Assembly (NCBI GenBank): GCA_033239525.1
Contig: BSYO01000026.1
Span: 744,001 to 808,000, forward strand
Direction: 5' to 3'
DNA: 64,000 nt
Source of the DNA: Nepenthes gracilis
Taxonomy: Eukaryota > Streptophyta > Magnoliopsida > Caryophyllales > Nepenthaceae
Shown here piece after piece: positions 22,800 through 35,500 of the stretch; within the stretch, counting starts at the first letter, position 1, and the number at the start of each line of letters is the position of its first letter. A model generated the notes under the pieces. It searched no databases and was not told where the DNA came from. It saw nothing but the letters and a program-made list of their open reading frames with translations. A program made the translations under genes and the position numbers.

Positions 22800-24060
22800 C
22801 CACAAAACCTATTTTTAGAAGCGTTACTAGACAAGTATTTTTCAATGTCTATGGGAATAGAAAAAAGATGAATTCACTCGCTTATGGCAAAAAATCGGAT
22901 GGTGATAGAGTTTGATGCGAAGCTTATCGAATTAGATTGCTATGCTTCACATGTAGTGATAAACTAGAGGAGTAGAGTGGAGAAGCTTCTTCAAAGATTA
23001 AATGATACAATTTGAAAGCAGTCGGTGATGTTAAGTTTTAAGACATGTGGTACAATTTTTGATTATGTTTTACTTTATGAGTATGCATTAGAGAGAGAAA
23101 AGGTTTTTTAGAAGAAAAGCACGAGTCAAAGAGATTAAAATTTGGGATCAAGAGGATCCCATAAGAGGATGAAGTCTCATAATAAGTGGATGGGGATGGA
23201 AGCTAGACTACAAAATGTATCCGGCAAACAACAATAATTGAAACTCATGTTCCCTCATTATGGGAAATTCCACAGATGAAGGTTTGGTTACAAGCATATG
23301 GGAGTGTGTTTCAATTGCCTCTAATTTAGTTATATGATCAAAGAATATCCCTTTCCATTCGGGCAAACATTTAGAATGTCCAATGCTTCAAGTATAGCTT
23401 TTGCTGTAATGGAATGTAAACTTTTAATTTCTAAAATTTCTGCACGTGTATTATTTGGATTGAGGTTTACGCATTCTTTTGTATGGCCTATGTTTGCATG
23501 CCATTTGTATTTATCACCTAGGATTATGAAATATTCATCATTTGTGTCTATATATATGGGTTCATCTTTAACAACTAATATTACATATTAGGTTTTGATT
23601 TGATAATAAATTTGATTTTTCTTTAGACAAGCACAACTTTGATGTAATCTTACACAGATTAATTGGCATGCTATCATGCAAGTGTAAATTGTTTTAATAA
23701 GAGGATACACATTTTGATTTTGAGTTGTGAGCTTTTTATTTTTCCAGGGAATAAATAAAAGGAATTAACTTATATGATTTTTGTTGTTCATACATGCCAT
23801 TTAATTAAAGGTGGGTGTCAAACTTGCCTAACTTATATTACCACTATTAGAAGTCATAATTTGTTGGCTGAGGAGATTCTAGCGGTAAAAAAAATTTCAA
23901 GGATGTGTTTCCACAGGATTTACCTAGTTTTCTGCTAAATAGGGAGATTGAGTTTGATATAAAAGTGACATTAGGATCTATGCTAATTTTAAAGATCCAT
24001 ATAGGATGACACATTCAGAGTTAAAATATTTTAAAAAGTAGTTACAAGAGTTCTTAAAGA
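22800..24060 (+). pseudogene. gag-PR and the first part of RT of the 3.0 kb gypsy element
   Basis: Decayed gag (DKYFSMSMGIEKK at about 22830) leads to a zinc knuckle CFNC with MIKEYPFPFG (23307-23355), where the His and last Cys are lost. A protease block follows (THSFVWPMFACHLYLSPRIM, 23470-23530), in which the catalytic DSGATHS has decayed to GLRFTHS. Next are FDVIL and an RT entry region (KNFKDVFPQDLPSFLLNREI, about 23905-23965). The frame ends near 24060 just before the 3' LTR, so most of pol was deleted. The stops rule out function. Confidence 0.75.
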
Positions 24061-24112
24061 AACACTTTCTTTTATTGTGGTGTATAATTTTTAGCTATGT
24101 GAAAAAAAAAAT

Positions 24113-24794
24113 CATAATACAAACTATCAGATTTAACCATTGTTGGTGAATATTATTTTTTGCCACATTTATATGTGGGAATAATCACTGATCTTTAATT
24201 TTTATATATTTGCATGATTAACATATTTAGCATTTTGTTTTCGATCATGATTATTATTATTTGAATGTTTATTCACTATATCTACAAATATGAAATTTAT
24301 TTATATTTTATTGAATATTAAACTCATTGTTATCATTTTTTATTAACATTTTAAATTAGTAAGCTTGGATGTAACTTATAGAGATATTGGACATGGAGAG
24401 AAATTTTCAAAAAGAATAATTTTATGATGTTTTATTATATTTAGATTACCCGATTTAGAGTTTATAGTGCTGATTTTTAATAGTTGTATTTGGCCATGGG
24501 CCTTAAGCTTAAATGTCATTTTGGATTATTAGGATTCTTTGTTATCAATTTTAATGATACTTTCCTTACTTTTAGGTATTGGTTGATCAAGTGAGGAATT
24601 ATAAGAGTTATTTTTAGATGTGACCTTTGTATTCTAGACTTTATTATATTTATTATTAGATTGCTTAACAATATTTATTATAAGATTGCATTTTTCAATA
24701 TTTGAATTGAAATTAAGTTAGTTGTTGATCTAATTTATTTATAGGTTTTGATTTATGATGTGATTAATTTGAATTTTAGGATAGGAACATGACA
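24113..24794 (+). repeat. 3' LTR of the 3.0 kb gypsy element
   Basis: The direct repeat of 21773-22454, of equal length. It is preceded by an A-rich purine run (about 24102-24112) that may be the polypurine tract. Confidence 0.8.
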
Positions 24795-25289
24795 ACAATC
24801 ATCAGTATTGTATTGATGTACTCAAAAGATACCTTATGTTTATAACATTTTTCTTTTATAGCAATGTACTTGACTTTCATGTACTTATTTTTATTAAATA
24901 TCTTTCTATTATTTATTGATAAAACTATTACTAAATTATTATAAATTATTCTTATAGATCTAGAAATAAAAGTAACGACCTTCAGTCTTGTAATAAAATT
25001 TTTTTGTCAAACTATATATTTGACAGCCTTATAACATGTTACCAATTCAATCTTCATAGTAAAAGTTGCAGCCAATTTCTGTTTCATACTCTTTGAGGAG
25101 AATTTACCTCCAACAATTACAAAAAATATATATTGAGCTTGACTTTTTATTATATAGATATTTAATAAATTTAAAATCCATATATCAATTTATATTTAAC
25201 GAATCAAATTTATTGTATGTAAATATATAATCTTATATTCTTTATAGATACTGAAGTATATTTTTTATAGATCTTTAATAATATAAATT

Positions 25290-28200
25290 AGGATCCATAT
25301 GAAATCTTTATAAAACTCCTACTACATAAGCTATACTTGGTTTAGCAAAGATTTGACTATACATTAATATTCTAACAAGAGAAATATAAGAATATGATCT
25401 TATTTGTTTCCTTATAAGCTTTATTTTTGGGCATTGTGCCATTTTTAACCTATCTCCTTTAGTTATAGGCGTAGGGTCAAGCTTTGAATTATCTAGAGTA
25501 TATTTCTCTAGCATTTTCTTAATGTATGCCTTTTTAAGATCAATAATTGTTTTCTTGAGATCTCTCTCTATGAACTCTTATGTCAATAACATACATAGTT
25601 TTGCCAATATTTTTATATCAAAATGATTGAAAAGAAAATGCTTACTTTTGTTAATTAATCTAAAATCATTATTATTGAGCAAAACGACGTTCACATAGAG
25701 GATAAAAAAATAAATCGGCTCCCATTGACTTTTAGGTACATATAATAATGTAAAATATTTTATATAAAATTATATATAGAAATCACATCATTAAATTTAT
25801 AATATCACTGACAAAATGACTATTTAAGCTTATATATAGATTTATTTAGCTTATAAAATAAATGACCCTTTTTATTTAAAATAAAACTCTCTGATTGTTT
25901 TATGCATATCTCCTCATCTAAATTGCTATTGAAAAATTGTTATCATACTTATCTAAATCAAAATGATCTACCAATATTAAGGTTATTATTAGAGAATATT
26001 TCTTTGAAATAGGAGAGAATGTCTCATAATAATTTATTATACTTTTTAAGTAAATGCTTTGACAATAATCCCGACCTTATATCATTCTATATCATTTTTG
26101 GCATTTCTTTGGGTTTTATAGACCAATTTACAACTAATAGTCGTAGCTCATGACATAATTCAACTAAATCTCAAACCTCATATTTCTCCATTAAATTAAT
26201 CTCATTCTTTATAGTGTCATATAATTTAGAGAAATTCAAATTATTTATAACTTGTCTTATAATACTTTATTATACTTTTTAAGTAAATGTTTTGACAATA
26301 ATCCTGATCTTATATCGTTCTATATCATTTTTGGCATTTCTTTGGGTCTTATAGACCAATTTACAACTAATAGTCGTAGCTCATGACATAATTCAACTAA
26401 ATCTCACCCCTCATATTTCTCCATTAAGTTAATCTCATTCTTTATAGTGTCATATAATTTAGATGAATTCAAATTATTTATAACTTGTCTTATAATACTT
26501 TATTATACTTTTTAAGTAAATGTTTTGACAATAATCCTGATCTTATATCGTTCTATATCATTTTTGACATTTCTTTGGGTCTTATAGACCAATTTACAAC
26601 TAATAGTCGTAGCTCATGACATAATTCAACTAAATCTCACCCCTCATATTTCTCCATTAAGTTAATCTCATTCTTTATAGTGTCATATAATTTAGATGAA
26701 TTCAAATTATTTATAACTTGTCTTATAATACTTTATTATACTTTTTAAGTAAATGTTTTGACAATAATCCTGATCTTATATCGTTCTATATCATTTTTGG
26801 CATTTCTTTGGGTCTTATAGACCAATTTACAACTAATAGTCGTAGCTCATGACATAATTCAACTAAATCTCACCCCTCATATTTCTCCATTAAGTTAATC
26901 TCATTCTTTATAGTGTCATATAATTTAGATGAATTCAAATTATTTATAACTTGTGAAAAAGTGATCGAATTATTACTTTATCTAATGTTAAATTTGCACC
27001 ATTTGAATATACACATAATAATTAGAAATAATAGGTGATATCTTATTTCTTATTATCTTCTTAATATTTCTTCTTGATGTATTGTTGGCATAAATTTAAC
27101 AATATATTTAGTAACAGCTAATTTATAATAGAAAATTTAGTTATTATTGGTATATTTATAATAAACTCATGATCCTTATTAAAATTATTAATAGTGACTG
27201 ATAAAATTATCAACCATTTAACTAAATATTACATAATTTTAGAAGTTTAATTTTCCTCAAAAATGATTTCACGAGGCTTTTATACTCCTACTAATTTGAT
27301 CAACTTCCAGAAACTTAGCATTCATTGTTTCAATAAATCCTAAAGAGTAATTAGAATATTAAAATCTAAATTCCTTGAATCTTTCTAAATGACCTAAAAA
27401 ATAACCCCTTATAGTTCTTAAATCCAACTTTTTTTTTGTGATTTGAATACCCTAACTTCGACCTTATAAGCCCAGATGTGAAAATATTCTAAACTAAAAT
27501 TTTTATCTGTTCATATCTCAAAAGATATTTTAGAAACAACCATAATAGGAACTTAATTTAAAATGTACAATTCGATCTTTAAAGTTTCGCTTCATGTAGA
27601 AATGAAAAAAGTGAAATAACTCATTATACTCATTACCATATTTATTAATATTAAATTTCTATCTTTCAACAACTTCATTTTGATTGAGAGCACCAAGCAT
27701 AATATATATTGTACAATGCTATCATATTTTTTTTAAAAAAATTGAGCAACTGTATCCATTTGTTATCCTAATTTAATGTATCTACTATAATACAAACCAC
27801 CTTTTTCAAACTTTACTATTTTTGTTTTTTTATCAGGTTATAATTTTACTTCTATATTGAAAATTTTAGAAACATCTAGTGCTAAACTTTATCAGATAGT
27901 ACGTAAAGATAATAATATGAGTAGTTATCAATTAAGACAATAAATTATTTATAGTTTGTAAAAAAAAAAAGATCCTAAATGACCAACAAATACCTATATG
28001 TATAAGATCCAATACATATGTACTTCTAGTAGCATTTTTCTTAAACTTATTAATATGTTCATCATTTATATAATCTATACAAGTATCCAATTTTTAAAAA
28101 TCAAGTATTGGTAATATTTTATCATTTACAAATCTCTTAATTTGTTTTATAGAGATGTATCCTAATCTTCAAAGCCATAATTTAGAAGAGCCTTCATATA

Positions 28201-29300
28201 ACATGCCATATTTGAATCCACACTTTTTGATTAATAGGTTCTATCTAAAGGAATAGTTCAAAAGAATTATCAAGGTCAAGTTTAAACAAACTATCAATTA
28301 ATGTACTCTTTTAATAAGGTTATGTTAGTATAAATTATAAAAGAGGATCTAAAATAAATACAAAAATTAGCCAATATAATGATAAAAGGTTTCTAAAAGA
28401 TCTAGGTACATAAACGATATTAGATAGGCATAATATATGATAAATTTTTAAAACTAATTTAAACGTTTCAATATTTTTTACACATGAATACATATTATTA
28501 CCCATTATGATGTAACCCTTTCTTCTTATGAGAATTCTTATATTTAGTAATTCATATATAGTTTTACGTATGTGAAGAATACTACCATAGTAAATCTACA
28601 AATATGTTATGAAGAATTTTTATAAAGTTTGATTCACAACATATAAAAAAAAATAGTATACCTTTTTTTTTCAAGTCATTTTTTAATTTTTAAAATAGAC
28701 TTTCCTTAAATGCCCATTATTCTTATAGAGAAAGCACTTCATGAAGCTATTTTTGTCACTAGAATGGATTAATGCTTTCATATTCTTCTTCTTTATTGAG
28801 AATTTATAATTGAATTTATTCTTTTCATTGTATCCCTTTTTTTCCTTGTGAAAGGCTAGATTTAGTGTTTTTATATTTTCAGAATAAACTTAATTTCTTT
28901 AAATTTACATGACTTATATAACGAAATTCAATAATTTTAAGTAGACTAACCAATCGAGAAATTTCAAAGTGTTCTTGGATCTTCTTGAAAAATATTTTGA
29001 GGTCGAATATCATTCATCCCCTCATCTCTTCTTTTTATCTCTAGAAAAAGCATACAAATTTGGCTTCAAGATACTTCAATTGAGATGTTATTGCCAGTCT
29101 ATTTTCTAAAGGGTATTTAATAACTATTCTTCTTAGCCATGCTTAAAACACCCTCCATATGCCATGAAGTTGGTTTTGCAAAAGGCCATGGACACTTCTC
29201 CTCACCCCGAGACCATCCCTTCATATTCATTCCTTTAGTTTTTTGAATTCTAATTTGGCTAACATGATAATACCTTTAGCCTCAAGTGTATTTAGATGAG
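25290..29300 (-). pseudogene. Very decayed Ty1/copia gag-pol, minus strand
   Basis: Minus-strand order from right to left. A zinc knuckle remnant (KCFLYKNNGHLRKVYF, about 28745-28695). A protease-side block following it. An integrase block (TMLGALNQNEVVERK, about 27690, with the catalytic Glu). RT entry (CKLVYKTQRNAKNDIE, 26130-26085), RT palm (YVNVVLLNNNDFRL, with YVDD reduced to YVNV, about 25700). Then the RNase H-side block (MLEKYTLDNSKLDPTPITKG, ISLVRILMYSQIFAKPSIAY, 25514-25308). The order PR-IN-RT-RH is that of Ty1/copia. Stops are very frequent. LTRs and insertion borders were not found. Confidence 0.75.
26028..26960. repeat. 233 bp tandem repeat, four copies, inside the copia RT
   Basis: The anchor GACAATAATC recurs at 26061, 26294, 26527 and 26760, exactly 233 bases apart. 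The three right-hand copies are nearly identical; the left copy differs more. The unit covers the decayed coding region for the RT entry (VYKTQRNAKNDIE in the left copy), so a piece of pol was amplified in place after the element died. Confidence 0.92.
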
Positions 29301-29620
29301 ATATCCCCACTTACATGACCATTTATTTATATTCGTGATATGTATGACTTGAATATTTTGATTCAAATCTTACTCCAAATCTATTTGGATCAACCTTGTA
29401 TTTCAGTTAGATATTCTTTTCTGATAAAATTTTACCTTTTTTATAACTGTTATTTTGACTATGTAAGTTATATCTTTTCCATCAGTTGAATCCATCATTC
29501 TATGAGAGTCTTACTAGTTTTTATGGGTTTTTATATTTTTTTAAGGACAAATTCATTCTATTACTCACTCTTAGTCACTTCTCCAATTTTGTAGGTAAGT
29601 CTGTTTCTTATGAGCTCAAC

Positions 29621-29770
29621 TAGTCTAACAAGATTATTCAACAAGTTTATGTATCTAGTTAGGTGTTGGCTAGTCTAACATGATTATTCAACAAGTTTAT
29701 GTATCTAGTTAGGTGTTGGCTAGTCTAACATGATTATTCAGCAAGTTTATGTATCTAGTCAGGTGGTTGG
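29621..29770. repeat. 50 bp tandem repeat, three copies
   Basis: The units begin TAGTCTAACA at 29621, 29671 and 29721. The copies are nearly identical, the third having a few changes and one inserted base. Confidence 0.92.
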
Positions 29771-31429
29771 CTATCTTTAATTGACACCTAATCAACTAAG
29801 TAAGATATTTGTCTAAGTTTACCTAACTTGATCAAAATTTAGCTGATTTAGTAATAAACCAATTTTTTTCTTAGAATAACTTCAAAATTCTTTCTAACGC
29901 TTTGTAATTCTATCTGACTTACCCCAAATCATACTTTTTTTTGTATTTTTTTGTTCAAACTACTTTGATATTATTAATATTTCTTTTATAATTAACAAAG
30001 ATGAGAATATTATATCAAAATATATTTATCAATCATGAAATACTACCAACCCCAACCTTATCTATCCATCCACATACCTTATCACGCTAAAACATTGACT
30101 TGTCCAAACTTGAAATGGAATATTCTGACCTTCACTTTATGATATCATGGCATAATTATTTTAGGAAGACTCACCAATAATAGCAAGTGCACATAGTGGC
30201 AATGCTTTGGCTCTTTTTTCTTTTTTTTTTTATAGAAAAACCAATAATAACAATCTATAATATTGTACCATTCTACAATATCAATTAAGTGATACAATTT
30301 ACAGTATTAATATTTTAATAATTAATTACCTAACTAAATTTATATATTTATTTTTTAAAATTTATTAACTAATCATCAATGGTGGATCCAATTTGTTGAA
30401 TTTGTGATCAGTTGGCAGCACTCAAAGAAAATCTTTATATAAATAAAAAAAAAATTAGATATAGACATATCAAGAATTGAATTAAAATTTTTTTATTAAT
30501 TCAAATTAATATTTTAATTGATCTTATAACATTTATTTAGTTTTTGTTATAACATCTGATTTTTAAATTTATATTTATGATATTATTATTTTTATATATT
30601 AGGTAAATAGAAAAAATAATTATATAATAATTTTTTAAAAAAAATCAAACTTAAAGAATGGGCTCCAACACTTGACTTGCACCAGTATTTGCCATGATAT
30701 TATTATTGGGGTCAGATAAAAATAATTTAACTATTTTTAAGATTACAGTAATTATATCAGCTTATTATGTTCATAATGTTATCACATAGCGTTAGGCCTA
30801 ATTTTGGTTAATACACATTAGTTATGGTTAAATTTTATCTGATATTATTATATTTATTTACTCTTATCAAAATCGTAATAGTCACTGTAACTCACTTATT
30901 TGTTAAAAAATAATCAGATTATATAGTATTAGATCCAATTTTGGTTATTACACATTGGTTATGGTTAACTGTTACATGATATTAGTATCTTTATCTACTC
31001 TTATCAAAATTATGACAGTCATTATAAGTCACTTATTTGTTAATAAATAGTCAAATTTTGATTAATTTATTTTGTTAAAAATATTAAAATTAAATAATTA
31101 TTGATGTCAATGAAAAAAATATAAACCCTCCTCTGTTAATTATAATTAAAACACAGCTGAAGAAATAGTATTTATATCTCTTAATTATTTAATCATATTT
31201 AATAATTATAATTTCACCATTATTTAGTATTTGTTATCGGTAGGGCCCATGACCTTATCCGCAGCGCAGTTTCCGCATTTTATTTTAAGAGCCCCGTCTA
31301 CTACAATTTTTTCATAATTTTTTTATATAAAGAAAGGATTTTTTTATAATGAAAATAAATTAATTTCAAAAATTATATTATTTATTTATATATATATATA
31401 TATAAATATGATTATAAAGAATTTATTTT
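29771..31429. other. AT-rich spacer upstream of the bZIP gene, with a 137 bp duplication
   Basis: No coding content. A tandem duplication with a period near 137 bp spans about 30789-31062 (anchors TTTTGGTTA-TACACATT and TCAAAAT-G-AGTCA, each found twice). A short TA microsatellite lies at 31385-31405. Confidence 0.65.
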
Positions 31430-31790
31430 TTGGCCACTATCCAGTGTCCGGTGACAGCTGACGGTCAAACGTGCGCACTGTACCTACAGCCGCACTTCAG
31501 GCTGCGTCGCTACGCTACACGACAAAACAAGGCCCCTCACATCTGCCGTTCGATTTGCAGCAACGTGGATGGCCATCGACCCACCCATTTTGCGGAATCT
31601 GATTGGATGGAGTCACATCAAGCGTTCCTTCCACGCCATGATTGGTCCACGTACCCTAAGCGCCGTGGCCCCCACTAGATTAGCAAAAAAAGAAGAGGCT
31701 CGAGGCTCTCTTGAAAGGGGGCGGAAGCACCAGACAGCCGACACTTGTCGCCTCCGCCAGAGATCTCCGCTCGCAGCCCGCAGTTAGAGA
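31430..31790 (+). promoter_or_regulatory. Proximal promoter region of the bZIP gene
   Basis: Base composition rises sharply out of the AT-rich spacer. Two inverted CCAAT boxes (ATTGG at 31602-31606 and 31641-31645) and an ACGT core (31649-31652, in CCACGTAC) precede a purine/GA-rich leader. ACGT cores are what ABF-class factors themselves bind, so autoregulation is possible but unproven. No clear TATA box is seen. Confidence 0.5.
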
Positions 31791-32515
31791 GAGAGAGAGA
31801 GAGAGAGTCTGTGTTGAGGAGCAGCCAAAGGAATTCACTCGCTGAGGAGAGAGAAAATCCAGACGGAAGTTAACAGGTAACAATTGAATGCAAGGGAAAA
31901 ATCAAAAGATCATATCTCTTTCTCTCTCTTACTTTCTCTCTCTAACCTTGAATCTTACTTCCTGTTTTCCTTCTGAAAGTATGGAGAAAAATAAATAAAT
32001 CTAGTTTGCTTGGGTTTCGGTTTTGTTGTGGAAACTTATGCACGCTGATGCGCGACTGATTTTGTTGGTCAATTTGGATTTTTTTCGTCTTGGTTGTTGT
32101 GAGCTCAAACTTTTGACATTGACCATATGCAACGCTTTCCTACAATTATTCGGATCGCATTTGCTTAGTTGCTTTTTTGTTCTTGTAAATGTTGTTGGTG
32201 AAGTAAAGTTGCAGAATTCTGATTTGAGATGTGCTTGTTTTGATTGGTTGATTTTATGTTTCTTTTTTAAGTGCTTTGGGAACACTAATTTATTCTGGAG
32301 AACAATTTTGGTTCATTTTTAGAATTTAATTGTTGTAAGTTGTACATTCCGCATATCTGAATCTGGTCGCTGTTAATCTGCGTCCGTAGGTTTAGTTTCA
32401 AAATTCTAGGGGGAAGTAGTTGAGGTGCTGAATTTGAGGAGGCCGGATCTCAGCTGTTTTTGGTAGTGCAAAATGTACAAGATTGGACTCATTTGAGCAA
32501 ATTTGGAATTCGCAG
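31791..32515 (+). other. 5' UTR exon end and 5' UTR intron of the bZIP gene
   Basis: The GA repeat (about 31795-31807) lies in the leader. The donor TAACAG/GTAACA at 31876/31877 and acceptor TTCGCAG/GGAAT at 32515/32516 define a 639 bp intron in the leader. The intron is T-rich, typical of plants, and its open frames on either strand have no recognisable content. Confidence 0.7.
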
Positions 32516-32535
32516 GGAATAGGAGCTTGAGGAAA

Positions 32536-35500
32536 ATGGGGAGTAATTTAAACTTCAAGAACTATGGAAATGAGGGGCCATCGGAAGGCCGTGGAAATGG
32601 GAGACAACCATGGGATTTTCCCTTGGCAAGACAATCCTCAATATACTCTTTGACATTTGATGAGTTTCAGAGTACTTTAGGTGGAAATGGAAAGGACTTT
32701 GGGTCTATGAACATGGATGAATTGTTGAAGAACATCTGGAGTGCTGAGGAAACGCAAAATATGGCGGCTGGAGGTGTTGGTGGTGTTGGCCTAGATGGGG
32801 GTAATCAGGGTGGTGTATATTTGCAGAGACAGGGCTCACTTACCCTTCCCAGGACACTTAGTCAGAAAACTGTTGATGAGGTTTGGAGAGATATATGGAA
32901 AGAGTATGTTACGGGGAAGGATGAAGGTGCTGGATCAACTATCCCACAGAGGCAGCAGACTTTAGGAGAGACGACTTTGGAGGAATTTTTGGGAAGAGCG
33001 GGAGTGGTAAGGGAAGATACCCAATTATCTGGAAAGCCTAGTGCTACTGGGCTTTTTGGAGATTTAATGCAGTTTAGCAACAATAATACTGGCTTTGGAA
33101 TCAATTTTCAGCAGCCAGGTAGAGGCGTTGGATTAATGGGTAATCAGATTCCAGATAGCAAAAGTCAGTTATCTCTGCAGACACCTAATTTACCATTGAA
33201 CGTTAATGGCAATAGATCTTCCTATCAACAGCCAACACAACCACAGATGCTCCTTCAGCCGCTACCACAGGAGCAGCCACCGATATTTCCTAATCAGGCT
33301 ACTGTTTCTTGTACACCTCCAATGCCTATAGCTAGCAGTGGTCAGCTGGGTAGCTCAGGAATTAGGGGTGACATTGTTGGATTATCTGATCCTTCAATAA
33401 ACTGTAATTTGGCTCAATGTAGTGCTTTACAAGGTCGGGGGATGGCCATGGCTGGTTTGGCAGGTGGAGCAGTTGTCATTCCCACTGGATCACCTGCAAC
33501 ATTGTCATCTGATGGGATTGCAAAGTCTAATGGAGATTCGTCATCGGTCTCACCAGTTCCTTATGTGTTCAATGGAGGTCTCCGGGGCAGGAAATATAAC
33601 CATGCTGTTGAAAAGGTTATTGAGAGAAGGCAAAGGCGAATGATAAAGAACAGAGAATCAGCTGCAAGATCACGAGCACGTAAACAGGTGAAATTTTTCT
33701 GCGAATTGTTCTTATACCATTCTTCCTCTTAGATATATAAAAAAAAAGGGATAAATACCATTAATTATGGGGTGCTTTAACTTCTCATGTGTTACCTACT
33801 GCATTACAATTTGCAGGATATGCATGATCTACCCACTGCTCGTTATGTATATCTTGCAGACTTCAAGAAATATTTTTTGTTGGGAGTGAACAATAAATAA
33901 AGGAACTGCACATACTGAAAGCTTTGTCATTAATATTCCTTCAGTATGATCAACAAGTATTCGGTCTCACTTGACAATCATGCTCACGAAACAAAAATTT
34001 TAAGAATGGGTCTTTATGCAAAATATAGATGTGTTAGTATCTACATGTTCTGAAGTCAATCCATATAGCTGCCTATAGCTCTTCACTTTTGGGTTCAATT
34101 ATTTACTTCTCGACCATCAACAAATGAGAACCTCACTTACCTTCTTTGGGATCCACTTTTCTTAAACACAATTATTAGAATGGGGATGCTCCATTTCTCT
34201 GATCATATATAACTGAAATTCAATCCTCTCTATAGCATGTTTGGTTTAGGAGAATAGTTATTTTGTTCTTGTCTATTCTCAATGGAATATCTATTACCTT
34301 CTTATTTTTATTTTTTTAGGCAGAAATAGATATTTCTTATTGGGATAAATAATATCATGGGAGGACATGGGATGACTTATTCACCCCTTAGTGGGAGTAG
34401 CTTCGAGCAACATCATTGGTGGTAACAGTCCACCACTGCCGTTGTCCCTGCCTCTAGTCAACTGAGGGGCCAATCAGCTGGTCCCCATACAAACTACTGG
34501 TTGTCAAAAGCTGGCTTGCAGGTCCCAGCCACCATTCTTGTAGGCTGGCCGATGAGTTCTTATCGCTAGCTCCTGGCCAACAGAAACCAGTAGGTCCCAC
34601 CGACATGAGAGGCTGGTTGGCAAGTCCTCTCTGCACTCATGACGATTGTAGAAGGCTGGTCGGTTGGTCACCATGATGGAGACTTATTGGCATGTCAAAG
34701 TTTCAAGAAGCTAGCCAGTTAGTCACTGCCGCTAGTGACCAACCACCACTATCAATAAATGGGCTCTTGATTGGAGAGGACGTTGAAGGCCTATTGTAGA
34801 GTCCCACATCGGATGGGGAGGTGAACGAAGCGTGCCTTATAAAGGGCGTGGATACCTCTTCCATTGTGGACGCGTTTTGGGGGCGGCTGGGCCGTCTGCC
34901 AGGAACAAAACCGTGCGAGCTGCGTGTTGGCCTGGGACGCCGTAAGTTCCCCCAGCCCAAAGCGGACAATATCTACAGTGCGGATGCGCCGGGGACGTTA
35001 CACCTATTCCCTTCTATAGACAGATACACCATAAGGAGGGGCACTTACATAAAACCAAACAAGAAAATATAGACAAAATAGTAAATCTCTTTCCTGAACC
35101 AAATGCATATCATATTTGTGTCCTACGTTATTCCCAAGATATAATTGTTGGTGCAAAAACGGAAGGCACGGTGACCGAGCGGATAAAACACTCGGACAGC
35201 AACACAGAGCAGAGCTCTCGGACGGACGGCCAAAAGTAAAGATAGAAAAACGAGAGGAATACGCACGAGAGTTTTAACGTGGAAAACCCTTCTTCAACCA
35301 AGGGAAAAATCACGAAAGAATACACTATAAAAGGGATTGTTTACAAGTATGTTAGCTACACAAGCTCAAACAAAAAGAAACCAATCTCAAGTGTATATTT
35401 CACAATCTCTCTCTCTAAAAGTATTTCTTACTCTATTTTTACAACAAAGGCTTGCCCACAGCTCTCTCAAGACTCACTCCAAGTCTGCTCTCAAAGACAC

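Larger units (their letters stand above)
21773..24794 (+). mobile_element. Internally deleted chromovirus/Tekay-like gypsy element, 3.0 kb
   Basis: Two direct repeats of 682 bp (21773-22454 and 24113-24794) bracket 1.66 kb of decayed gag-PR. The element is flanked by ACAAT on both sides (21768-21772 and 24795-24799). The end TGACA is followed at 22455 by A-runs and GTGATATAAGAAT, a mutated form of the common initiator-Met primer site TGGTATCAGAGC. Nearly all of RT, RNase H and integrase is missing. The LTR start (CATAAT in both copies) lacks the usual TG, so that border may be off by a few bases. Confidence 0.8.

Noticed and set aside
26028..26960. CRISPR-like or regulatory direct repeats
   Set aside because: The 233 bp units are directly adjacent without spacers and consist of decayed copia coding sequence.
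32001..32322. ORFs on both strands between the leader exon and the bZIP start
   Set aside because: They lie inside the T-rich 5' UTR intron; no recognisable domain and poor codon quality.
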